From Alistipes sp. CAG:514 (lineage in GTDB: Bacteria; Bacteroidota; Bacteroidia; Bacteroidales; UBA932): 48,212 bases of DNA. This document shows, in pieces, positions 1 through 7,625 of the stretch. A program made the translations under genes and the position numbers. The notes beneath the pieces were generated by a model, which saw only the letters and a program-made list of their open reading frames with translations, was not told where the DNA came from and did not search any database. The stretch covers positions 1 through 48,212 of the forward strand of contig HF986035.1 in the NCBI GenBank assembly GCA_000431015.1. The letters run 5' to 3'. The first letter of the stretch is position 1. Each line of letters starts with the position of its first letter.

Positions 1-102
1 GTGAGCGAAAAGCCGCATTCTGCTCACGGAGTGGCCTTCCGAGGATGTCTCGTGAGCGGAACGGCGTGTTCTGCTCACGGAAGGGTCTTCTGCAGTGATC
101 CC
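1..102. repeat. 51-bp tandem repeat, two visible units
   Basis: Two imperfect units begin at 1 and 52. Each starts GTGAGCG and carries TTCTGCTCACGGA about 20 bases later, so GTGAGC (1-6, 52-57) and GCTCAC (22-27, 73-78) can pair within each unit. The offset between units is exactly 51 bp. The array touches the window edge, so more copies may lie to the left. No gene is supported between 1 and 375; apart from this array and the hairpin at 282-315 I see nothing there. Confidence 0.6.
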
Positions 103-281
103 GGGCGACGGAAAGGTGTGGAAGTGTCGCATTGAAGACCTTGGGTCTGGTTGTTGGCACTCTGAATGACGAGGAAGTTGAAACACGGCCGGGAAAATTA
201 CTCATGCCCAAGGTCGCGGATGGGGATTCAATGTCGGCAACATGAAGATTACAAGGTAGTTCCGCTTATATGGCAAAAAAT

Positions 282-315
282 GAAGGTGGCCAGGTTAAAA
301 AACTTGGTCACCTTC
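282..315 (-). terminator. Strong hairpin terminator, probably bidirectional
   Basis: Arms 282-296 and 301-315 pair over about 15 bp with two interior mismatches and a loop of four A. On the minus strand the stem runs into ATTTTTTG, on the plus strand into TTTTCG. It sits about 60 bp beyond the stop of the minus-strand lipoprotein gene at 376 and would end its transcript; it could also end a plus-strand transcript entering from the left. Confidence 0.7.
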
Positions 316-375
316 TTTTCGCCCTTCTTTTTGCCGGCTCGTCCGGCATATGTCAGTGAGGCCTCTGAGGGAGTG

Positions 376-867
376 TCATAGGATCGGACCGAAATAGAAG
401 ATACGGATGTCCCCCTTTGTCTCACGGTACAGGGTGATCGATAGGTCGAACTCCAGAAAGCGGCCGTCCTTCGACACATGATAGTGGTTGAGATGGGCTC
501 CGGTTACTGACTTATTGTCGCTCACATAATGATCCCCTTCGGTGCGCTCCAGAGGGATGTACATTGTGGCGACTCCGGGAAGGTCGAGTTCCACCAAGGA
601 AACGTTGAAGCTGATGTGGCTTGGCTCGCCGCAGCGGCAGCGCCATCCGGACATCTTGACGCGAATGTCGTCCCCGTCATTGAATACCCATTTCTGGCTT
701 CCCTCGAAATCTTTTCCCTTGACGTTGGTCAGGTTGCAGTAGTGCTGTTTGTCAACGGTTACATAGCCGCGCGGGGTCCCCTGCTGATCGTCAGGAAGTA
801 ATTGATTGCAGGAGACAATTCCTGCCAGCGCGATAAGGAACGGAAGGAATAAATGTCTGGTGCTCAT
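376..867 (-). CDS. Small hypothetical lipoprotein
   Basis: The 163-residue product has a short basic N-terminus, a hydrophobic stretch (about residues 6-18) and a lipobox ending in Cys20 (GIVSC), so it should be a secreted lipoprotein. Around residue 78 there is a CRCG motif. The mature part looks rich in short beta strands, as in small secreted beta-sandwich proteins of this phylum, but I do not recognise a family. It is a single gene with its own terminator at 282-315. Its stop is about 60 bp from that hairpin and its start about 140 bp from the GH2 terminator. No substrate or role can be inferred. Confidence 0.7.
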   Translation of the reverse strand: MSTRHLFLPFLIALAGIVSCNQLLPDDQQGTPRGYVTVDKQHYCNLTNVKGKDFEGSQKWVFNDGDDIRVKMSGWRCRCGEPSHISFNVSLVELDLPGVATMYIPLERTEGDHYVSDNKSVTGAHLNHYHVSKDGRFLEFDLSITLYRETKGDIRIFYFGPIL

Positions 868-1009
868 AATTCAATAGTTTTTTAGTCTCTGACAATATAA
901 ATCCTATTGATACGCATTTCTTGCATCATCGGTTCCCGGAAAGGAAACTTTTTTTAGCATACGGTTCCCTCACGTCGGCAAACTCTTGGAAGATGTCTGT
1001 TACGAAAAA

Positions 1010-1045
1010 CCCTTTTATGGTGCCGGAGAGGCTGGCATAAAAGGG
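1010..1045 (-). terminator. Terminator of the GH2 gene
   Basis: CCCTTTTATG (1010-1019) and CATAAAAGGG (1036-1045) form a perfect 10-bp stem, followed on the minus strand by TTTTTCG. It lies 20 bp past the stop codon of the GH2 gene. Confidence 0.8.
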
Positions 1046-1064
1046 CGCATAGGCGGCCGGGAGT

Positions 1065-3179
1065 CTATCTGGCTTTCCGGAGGACGATCTGGTCGGTGGT
1101 GCCGTCGTTGGCGACAACCTTGAAGGTGTCCTCGTCGGTCTTCAGGCGGACGGCGGGGAAGGTCCAGACCACACCGGAGGATTCCTCTGAGCTGACCATG
1201 CGATCAATAAGCCTGCCGTTCTGGTAAAGGGTCAGGTACTTGGCGTTGCTGTAGACCTTGATGCGGAGATCCTGTCCGGCTGGGAAGGACTTAAGGCGGC
1301 GCGATGTGATGTGTACCGTGGTCTCGTCCTTGTTCCACAGGGACTTGTAGAGGTAGAAGACATCTTTTCTCGTCTGGCGGTCACGGGTCACCAGTCCCTT
1401 GTCGTTCATGTACTTGCGGTCGTTGTTCCTTACAAACTTGACACCGTCCTCCGAATCCATGTAGCCTTCCTGGCGGTTGGCCACCGGGAAGTCGAACAGC
1501 ACCCAGACGGAGGTGAAGTTCAGCCAAGGCATGGCCTTTATCTGGCGGACGTAGGACTCGTGGAAGCGGTTGCCATATTCCTCATAATGTCTGGAGTCGT
1601 CCTCCTTGTCGCGGACCGCGTCCGCCTGGTTCCACACATGGCAGAAAGGATTGATTCCGACACCATATTCAGAAAGATTGATCGGGCAGTCCGGTCTCAG
1701 CTCACGGACTTTCTTCAAGGAGGTGGTCAGCCCGCTGAAATCATTCGGGGTCCAGTACCAGCCATAGTAGATGTTCTGCGAGCAGAAGTCGCCCTTGAGG
1801 TAAGGGTAGCCGTCGCGGGCCAGCCTTGAGCAGTCCGTGAAGCCGACATAACGGTCAGGGTCAAGGCTCTTGGTGTACTCGTATAGCCTTTTCGTCTCGC
1901 GGGCCACTCTCTCCGCGTCGAAAGCGCCCTGGAGATCACTGTTGTTGCCCCAGGTGTCCAGCTCGTTCCACATACCCCAGAAAGCGATCGAAGGATGGTT
2001 GTAGAGATTGTTGACCATCTCCTTCATCTGGTGATGGATATTGTTGAAATAGGACTGAGGGGCATTCTCCCCGCACACATTCACCCAAGGCACCTCTGTC
2101 TGGACGATGATGCCGAGAGAGTCGCACTGCTGGAAAGCGAAGTCGTTGTGAGGATAGTGGGCCAGGCGGAGGAAATTGGCGCCCAGCTCCTTCACGATGC
2201 GGTAGTCACGCCTGTAGTCGGCCTGGGTCAAGGCTGAGGCCTTTCCGTCGGTGTCCTGATGCATGGCCACTCCGCGGAGCCTGTACGGACGGCCGTTGAG
2301 AAGGAAGCCTCTCTCCGGATCCATCTCTATCGAGCGGTAGCCGATCTTTGTCTCGGCGATGTCCATCATTCTCTTGCCCTTGAATAGCTCCACTCTGAGT
2401 GTATAGAGATAAGGATCCTTGACACCGTCCCAAAGATGAACCCCCGAAAGGAGGAACTCATGGTCGAAGTCGTATTCAGAGAAAGCTCCCACGGGGATTT
2501 CCCTGTCGGCCTGATAGGCGAGCTGGCCGTTGGACTCAAGGAGCTGCACCCTGACAAGGATGTTGGCATCCCTGTTGCCGGAGTTGACGATCTTGGTCCT
2601 GACATTGGTGACGACCTTCTTCTTGGTGACCTCCGGAATCTCGCAGCGGATCCTGTACATGCCGTAGTCCTCGGGAGTCAGGTACACATCCTCCATCACG
2701 AGGAGCCACACAGGGTTGTGTAGGCCGCCGTTCTTGTTGAAATCCGAAGTGACGGGAGCCATCTGGACATCCTCGGTGTTGTCGCAGATCACCTCAAGAC
2801 GGTTGACACCCTTCGTCAGGGCCTCGGTGATGTTCACGGAGAAAGGGGTATAGCCTCCTTTGTGGATGGCCACCTGCTCGCCGTTGACCTTGACGACCGC
2901 GGCCTGGGCCGCACCCTCGAAAAAGAGGTAATGGGTCTTTTTAATGTCCGTGATCCTCAAATCACAACGATAGGTCGCCTTGCCGCGGTAATAGTAGGGC
3001 GAATGGCCGTCCTCGGCGTTGTAGGAATGCGGCACGGCCACGGTCTCCCAATTGGAGCCGTCCTTGCTGAATTCCCATTCCTTCAGTTGTTCCTGACGGA
3101 ATCCACGGATCTGTGCCTCCAGAGGGAGGACAGCAAAAAGAATCGCCGCCGCGACGGCGCAGAATAAATGTCTTTTCAT
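1065..3179 (-). CDS. Secreted glycoside hydrolase family 2 (beta-galactosidase-like)
   Basis: The 704-residue product hydrolyses a beta-linked sugar, probably in the periplasm or at the surface. It has a signal peptide ending near LPLEAQ, an N-terminal sugar-binding jelly roll (about 30-175), an immunoglobulin-like domain (about 180-285), the TIM barrel (about 288-590) and a C-terminal beta domain. In the barrel, GMWNELDTW gives the acid/base Glu (about 406) and NLSEYG the nucleophile Glu (about 504), both placed as in GH2. An upstream in-frame ATG at 3200 lies only 7 bp from the promoter element at 3208-3215, so the ATG at 3179 is preferred. It is not in a SusCD locus, so the substrate (galactoside, glucuronide or other) is open. 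It is divergent from the sulfatase-like gene. Confidence 0.9.
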   Translation of the reverse strand: MKRHLFCAVAAAILFAVLPLEAQIRGFRQEQLKEWEFSKDGSNWETVAVPHSYNAEDGHSPYYYRGKATYRCDLRITDIKKTHYLFFEGAAQAAVVKVNGEQVAIHKGGYTPFSVNITEALTKGVNRLEVICDNTEDVQMAPVTSDFNKNGGLHNPVWLLVMEDVYLTPEDYGMYRIRCEIPEVTKKKVVTNVRTKIVNSGNRDANILVRVQLLESNGQLAYQADREIPVGAFSEYDFDHEFLLSGVHLWDGVKDPYLYTLRVELFKGKRMMDIAETKIGYRSIEMDPERGFLLNGRPYRLRGVAMHQDTDGKASALTQADYRRDYRIVKELGANFLRLAHYPHNDFAFQQCDSLGIIVQTEVPWVNVCGENAPQSYFNNIHHQMKEMVNNLYNHPSIAFWGMWNELDTWGNNSDLQGAFDAERVARETKRLYEYTKSLDPDRYVGFTDCSRLARDGYPYLKGDFCSQNIYYGWYWTPNDFSGLTTSLKKVRELRPDCPINLSEYGVGINPFCHVWNQADAVRDKEDDSRHYEEYGNRFHESYVRQIKAMPWLNFTSVWVLFDFPVANRQEGYMDSEDGVKFVRNNDRKYMNDKGLVTRDRQTRKDVFYLYKSLWNKDETTVHITSRRLKSFPAGQDLRIKVYSNAKYLTLYQNGRLIDRMVSSEESSGVVWTFPAVRLKTDEDTFKVVANDGTTDQIVLRKAR

Positions 3180-3207
3180 CAAGATGAATGATTTACGCAT
3201 AATTACA

Positions 3208-3215
3208 CAAAGTTA
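3208..3215 (-). promoter_or_regulatory. -7 promoter element TAACTTTG of the GH2 gene
   Basis: This matches the Bacteroidota -7 consensus TAnnTTTG. Transcription would begin a few bases downstream, at or beyond the first in-frame ATG (3200), which supports the internal ATG at 3179 as the start. Confidence 0.55.
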
Positions 3216-3273
3216 GCAATAATCGTCGGAAATTCTTATCTTCGCAGCTGATAAACATCAATCATTTCTCCTT

Positions 3274-5409
3274 ATGGACAGAAATTGCTTAAGAAACTAT
3301 GACAAGACCAGAAAAATCCACGACTGGTTCAGGTACTTCGCGCCGGTCTTCATCACCTTTTCCGTGGCGCTTGGCTTCATCACAAGAATGTTATTGCTGT
3401 TCACTCCGCCTACCGTCATCGGATTCACGGCTCTGGAATGGCTTAAGATCTTTCTGTTAGGCTTTGTCAATGATGTGGCGTTCTCCCTGCTCGCGCTCGC
3501 ACCGGCGATGGTGGTGCAGGCCACGCTGAACGACGCCAAGTACAAAAAGCCGCTCTGCTACATTATCGGAGCCGCCCTGCTCGCCTTCGCGGTCTACTCA
3601 TTGCTGCCATCCAACATATTCACTGAATATGGTTCCGTCGTTCCGACGATAGCCCGTCTGCTCTCCCTCCTGCTTCTCGGCGCGTTCTGCCTGAGGCTGT
3701 TCATCCCGGACATCAGGAAGGGTTGGTGCAAGGCCGGACTGCTGTTCACTATGGGGCTGTACATATTCCTGATGATAGTGAACGCCATCTCTGAGTGTGT
3801 CTTCTGGAACGAGTTCGGCGTGAGGTACAACTTCATAGCGGTTGACTATCTGGTCTATACGAACGAGGTGATCGGGAACATCATGGAATCATATCCTATC
3901 GTGCCGATGTTCCTCGGGGTCTTTCTTGTGGCGGTGCTGATCTGTTGGCGGCTGTTCCGGCGGAAGGATTTCAGCGAGTCCGGCAACGGGGGAGCCGTTC
4001 CGTTCCTGGCGACATTCGTCATCTATGCGGTGCTGTTCGCCGGAAGCTTCTTCTGGCTGCGTTTCAGCTACCGTAACCTCCAGAGCTCCAATAACTACGC
4101 GACCGAGTTGCAGTGCAACGGATGCTGGAATTTCCTTGAGGCCTACAGCAGCAGCACTCTTGAATATGACAGGTTCTATCAGATGCTTCCCGAGGATGAG
4201 GCGCAGGGACTCAAACTCGCGCTTTGCGGCCAGGTTCCTGTCCGAGAGGAGGCTGGCTCCGCGGTCCGGCAGGCAGACCAGCCGGTCGATGCCGCCGTGC
4301 GGATGATAAGGGACTCCGTTCCGCCTGTCAGGAAGAACATCGTGATGATCACCGTCGAGAGCCTGAGCGCCGATTTCCTCGCCGCCTATGGCAATGAGGA
4401 CGGCATCACTCCGAATCTGGACACGCTCATTGAAAAGAGCCTTGTCTTCGACAACCTCTACGCCGCCGGCAACCGATCCGTCCGCGGCCTTGAGGCCCTG
4501 ACCCTCTGCATTCCGCCGAGCGCCGGCGAAAGCCTTATCAAAAGGCCGGACAACGCCGGACTTTTCTCCACCGGCACCGTGCTGAGGGAGAACGGCTACA
4601 CGACCTCGTTCATCTACGGCGGCGACAGCTATTTCGACAACATGCGCGCCTACTTCTCCGGCAACGGCTTCGAGATCATCGACAAGTACTGTTATCCGAA
4701 GGAGGACATAACGTTCAGCAACATCTGGGGTACCTGCGACGAGGATTCGTACAGGGTGGCCTTGAAGGAGTTCGACAAGAAGGCCGAGAGCGGGACTCCG
4801 TTCCACGCCATCATATTCACAATCAGCAATCATCGTCCGTACACATTCCCGGAAGGGAAGATCACATACGACGGTGAGATGAAGTCGCGCTCCGCCGCCG
4901 TGAAGTACACCGATTTCGCCATCGGCCAGTTCTTAGCCGAGGCCTCGCGCAGACCGTGGTTCGGCAACACCGTGTTCATCGTCGTGGCTGACCACTGCGC
5001 CTCCAGCGCCGGCAAGACCAGCATCCCGGTGGACAAGTACCACATACCGGCGATCGTCTATTCCCCGGGCTTCATCCAGCCTCGGAGGGTGGAGAAGCTT
5101 TGCTCCCAGATTGACCTGATGCCGACCATCTTCTCCCTGTTGCACTTCTCCTATGACTCGAAGTTCTACGGCCGGGACATCCTCGCGCCGGACTACAACC
5201 AACGGGCGTTCATGGCCACCTACCAGGATCTGGGCTACTACAGTGATGATGTGCTGACCGTCCTCTCGCCGGTTCGCCGCATCCGGCAGTTCGACGTGAG
5301 GGAGACCGGACCGTGGAGCCACACCGAGACGCCGAAGGAGACACCGGCGGACTCCCTGGTGAGGGAAGCCCAGGCATTCTACCAGACTGTCAACCTTAAG
5401 CCGTGGTGA
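3274..5409 (+). CDS. LTA synthase-like membrane sulfatase-fold phosphotransferase
   Basis: The 711-residue protein has about five to seven membrane segments in its first 265 residues, then a large extracytoplasmic alkaline-phosphatase-superfamily domain from about residue 353. That domain begins IVMITVESLSADF (Glu362 is a likely metal ligand) and contains VVADHC further on. LtaS-type enzymes cleave or transfer phosphoglycerol or phosphoethanolamine head groups onto envelope glycans. The position of the LtaS nucleophile Thr (GKTSDAE; usually TRTVRG in Bacteroidetes relatives as I recall them) reads NRSVRG here, with Ser402. The gene diverges from the GH2 gene over about 95 bp, with a near-consensus TATCTTCG at 3237-3244. 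A small membrane protein gene follows after 36 bp and may be cotranscribed. Confidence 0.85.
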   Translation: MDRNCLRNYDKTRKIHDWFRYFAPVFITFSVALGFITRMLLLFTPPTVIGFTALEWLKIFLLGFVNDVAFSLLALAPAMVVQATLNDAKYKKPLCYIIGAALLAFAVYSLLPSNIFTEYGSVVPTIARLLSLLLLGAFCLRLFIPDIRKGWCKAGLLFTMGLYIFLMIVNAISECVFWNEFGVRYNFIAVDYLVYTNEVIGNIMESYPIVPMFLGVFLVAVLICWRLFRRKDFSESGNGGAVPFLATFVIYAVLFAGSFFWLRFSYRNLQSSNNYATELQCNGCWNFLEAYSSSTLEYDRFYQMLPEDEAQGLKLALCGQVPVREEAGSAVRQADQPVDAAVRMIRDSVPPVRKNIVMITVESLSADFLAAYGNEDGITPNLDTLIEKSLVFDNLYAAGNRSVRGLEALTLCIPPSAGESLIKRPDNAGLFSTGTVLRENGYTTSFIYGGDSYFDNMRAYFSGNGFEIIDKYCYPKEDITFSNIWGTCDEDSYRVALKEFDKKAESGTPFHAIIFTISNHRPYTFPEGKITYDGEMKSRSAAVKYTDFAIGQFLAEASRRPWFGNTVFIVVADHCASSAGKTSIPVDKYHIPAIVYSPGFIQPRRVEKLCSQIDLMPTIFSLLHFSYDSKFYGRDILAPDYNQRAFMATYQDLGYYSDDVLTVLSPVRRIRQFDVRETGPWSHTETPKETPADSLVREAQAFYQTVNLKPW

Positions 5410-5445
5410 ATGTCAGACAGATAGCCGCAAGATAAACTATCAGGT

Positions 5446-5847
5446 ATGAACAAAAAAATCCTCTATTACATCGCCGCCCTCCTTTGGGGAGCGCCGGGGG
5501 TTGTCATCGCCGTCAAAGGCATCCAGGCGTACTTGACAATGCCTACGGAAAGGCTCTGGTGGCTGCTGCTCATCACGGCCTTTGTGCTGATGTGCTTCTA
5601 CCTCATGTTCCGCAAAGCCGTGAACAAGTACTCGGCGCGCATTGCCGGGTTGCCGCGGAAGACGACTCCCTGGCAGACATTCCCACCCGGCGGATGGATT
5701 CTGATTGTGGGCATGGCATGCCTTGGTGTCAGCCTGAAGTTCATACCCGGACTCCCCGCTGAATTCATCGCATCCTTCTACTCCGGCCTCGGCCCGATGC
5801 TCATCCTCGCGGCCTGCCGGTTCATATTCAAATCCTTTATTCCCTGA
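5446..5847 (+). CDS. Small polytopic membrane protein, unknown function
   Basis: The 133-residue protein has about four predicted membrane helices (near residues 5-24, 35-52, 82-100 and 108-127) joined by a short loop rich in Arg, Lys and Pro. I recognise no family. It lies 36 bp after the LTA-synthase-like gene on the same strand, so cotranscription is likely. Its 3' end overlaps the convergent PAS gene by 11 bp, with no terminator between them. Confidence 0.65.
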   Translation: MNKKILYYIAALLWGAPGVVIAVKGIQAYLTMPTERLWWLLLITAFVLMCFYLMFRKAVNKYSARIAGLPRKTTPWQTFPPGGWILIVGMACLGVSLKFIPGLPAEFIASFYSGLGPMLILAACRFIFKSFIP

Positions 5848-6172
5848 CGTAGTGAGGCATCTCCGATGGAGTGATGATGGAGATCTCGCATAGCCCCTTC
5901 ACCTCGCCGTCTTCCTTCCAGGCGCTCTGGAAGATGAATTTGTGTACACCTTGCTTCTCGATGGTGTAGCAGTTCGTGCCGCCCGTCTCCAGCAGGTGAC
6001 GGATTATGCCTGCGGAACGTTCACCGTGGCAGCCGAAAAGGTTCTTTCCGATCAGGCTGCCATGCTTCTCGTACTGTCTCACGGCAGGATCGTTCTGATA
6101 GATAATCACTCCGTCATTGTCACAGACGGTTATGGAGCAGTTCAGCTCCTTGGCCCAGTCAGGTATTATCAT
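5837..6172 (-). CDS. Single-domain PAS protein
   Basis: The 111-residue protein is one PAS fold. It begins with a short helix, then the typical sensor strand ITVCDNDGVIIYQN, then NLFGCHGERSAG followed by a helix, and ends with the strand pair FIFQSAWKEDGEVKGLCEIS. No output domain is attached, so it would act by binding a ligand or a partner protein. The Cys-His pair in the loop could bind a cofactor, but that is inference. It is convergent with the membrane protein gene (11-bp overlap). Its upstream side holds the hairpin element at 6187-6348, only about 15 bp from its start. Confidence 0.7.
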   Translation of the reverse strand: MIIPDWAKELNCSITVCDNDGVIIYQNDPAVRQYEKHGSLIGKNLFGCHGERSAGIIRHLLETGGTNCYTIEKQGVHKFIFQSAWKEDGEVKGLCEISIITPSEMPHYVRE

Positions 6173-6186
6173 AATGTGATTAGTTA

Positions 6187-6348
6187 AGAAGCTGTTTTGA
6201 ATTGTTTGAAATGTTCTTTGAGGTGAAAAATCTTCATTTTCTTCCCGCTTCTTCAGTCAGATAGCACCGCTATCTTCCTTGGAAGAAGCGGTCGAAACGG
6301 AAGTTTTTCACTCTCAAACCTTCAAACAAACAATTCAAAACAGCTTCT
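6187..6348. mobile_element. MITE-like long imperfect palindrome, no coding capacity
   Basis: The outer arms are 6188-6210 and 6321-6347. They match as GAAGCTGTTTTGAATTG plus TTTGAA, the right arm carrying one extra TTTG. The complementarity continues inward (TTTGAGGTGAAAAATCTTC on the left against its near-complement on the right, then CGCTTCTTC / GAAGAAGCG) to a central GATAGC-ACC-GCTATC. The element is therefore about 162 bp and almost wholly self-complementary. It lies between the PAS and permease genes. No transposase is present. I see no second copy here and no convincing target-site duplication. Confidence 0.6.
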
Positions 6349-6405
6349 AATTGTTGCGAAGATAAGCATTCCTTCCCGAATGTCCCTGCTGTCCCGTGAG
6401 GAAAT

Positions 6406-7614
6406 CTACCGGATGTTGCGGCGGACGGGGAGGAGGGCGATGATGTAGCCGATGAGGGCTACGCCGGCGATGGTGGCGAGGACGTCCTGCCACTGGAGGA
6501 TGACCGGGTAGGCGTTCACGAGGAAGCTACCCGGCATCTTGATGAAACCGAAATTTTGTTGGGCGAGGGAGAAACCGATGCCGATGACAAGACCGGCGGC
6601 GAGACCGAGAAGGGAGATCAGCCAGCCTTCCAGAGTGAAGGTGCGGCGGAGCATCTGGTCGGTGGCCCCGAGGCTGCGGTAGGTCTCGATGTCATCCTTC
6701 TTCTCGATGATCAGCATCGTGATGCTGCCGAAGATATTCAGGGCGATGATGATGATGACGAATATGAGGATGAGGTAGATGGCCGCCTTCTCGTAACGCA
6801 TCATCTTGTAGAGCGACGGATTCTGGCGGAAGCGGTCCAAAACCTTGAATTCAGGGCCTAACTCTTTCTGAATATGCTTGATCGCGGAACGGATGTCTTT
6901 CGCCGTGGAGCCTTCGGCCAGGCGAATCTCCACTCCTGAAACCTCTTCCTCATAGCCAAGCAGCTTTCTCATCTCTTCGATCGGCACGATCATCAGATCA
7001 TCGTCAATCTGCTGGTTGACCGAGAATATTCCTGAAGGGCGCATCCGTACGGTTTCAATCGAGGCCGCCGGGTTCGCGAGCGAGAAATTTCTGTCCCTTA
7101 TGGGGAAATAGAGCTCCGCGGAGGCGAGGAAGGCTGGGTTCATGCCCATCTTGTATGCCAGGCCCGCGCCGACAACCATCTGCGGCAACTGGCCTTTGTG
7201 CAGGGAAAACTCTCCGTTGGTGATGTGTTCCGCAAGAGGAGATTCCGCCTCGAAAGCGCTGTCCACGCCCTTGGCCTTGGCTATTCCCTGATGCCCGTCA
7301 TAGTCCACGAACACATTCTCCTGAAGGATGAGGTCATATTCATCTATAAGAGGATTCTGCCTTATGCGGTCGAACGTTTCACCATTGGGAATGAACACCT
7401 TGCCTTTGGCGGGTGTGATGAGAATGTCCGGCTCGACATTGCTGAGGGTGGATTTCACCAGCTCGTCGAAGCCGTTGTAGATGGACAGGATGATGATCAA
7501 AGCCGCCGTCCCTATAGCCATACCGACGGCGCTGATCGCGGAGATGATGTTGATCACGTTGTGTGACTTCTTCGCGAACAGGTACCGTCGGGCTATGAAA
7601 AGGGGCAGGTGCAT
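6406..7614 (-). CDS. LolC/LolE-type ABC transporter permease
   Basis: The 402-residue inner-membrane protein has the MacB/FtsX layout: one N-terminal helix (about 20-45), a large periplasmic domain (about 50-265), then three C-terminal helices. The N-terminus LFIARRYLFAKKSHNVIN is typical of the LolC/E family, which extracts lipoproteins from the inner membrane together with LolD and hands them to LolA. Neither lolD nor lolA is nearby, so another MacB-like substrate cannot be excluded. The ATG at 7614 is preceded by GAGGTGG and lies 11 bp after the glnS stop, so the two form an operon. Confidence 0.85.
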   Translation of the reverse strand: MHLPLFIARRYLFAKKSHNVINIISAISAVGMAIGTAALIIILSIYNGFDELVKSTLSNVEPDILITPAKGKVFIPNGETFDRIRQNPLIDEYDLILQENVFVDYDGHQGIAKAKGVDSAFEAESPLAEHITNGEFSLHKGQLPQMVVGAGLAYKMGMNPAFLASAELYFPIRDRNFSLANPAASIETVRMRPSGIFSVNQQIDDDLMIVPIEEMRKLLGYEEEVSGVEIRLAEGSTAKDIRSAIKHIQKELGPEFKVLDRFRQNPSLYKMMRYEKAAIYLILIFVIIIIALNIFGSITMLIIEKKDDIETYRSLGATDQMLRRTFTLEGWLISLLGLAAGLVIGIGFSLAQQNFGFIKMPGSFLVNAYPVILQWQDVLATIAGVALIGYIIALLPVRRNIR

Positions 7615-7625
7615 AACCACCTCTG

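Noticed and set aside
166..381. 71-codon plus-strand ORF
   Set aside because: It runs through the terminator hairpin at 282-315, has no recognisable protein pattern, and overlaps the end of the opposite gene.
3889..4833. 314-codon frame antisense to the LTA-synthase-like gene
   Set aside because: Complete overlap with a well-supported gene, GC-rich shadow composition, no promoter or family signal.
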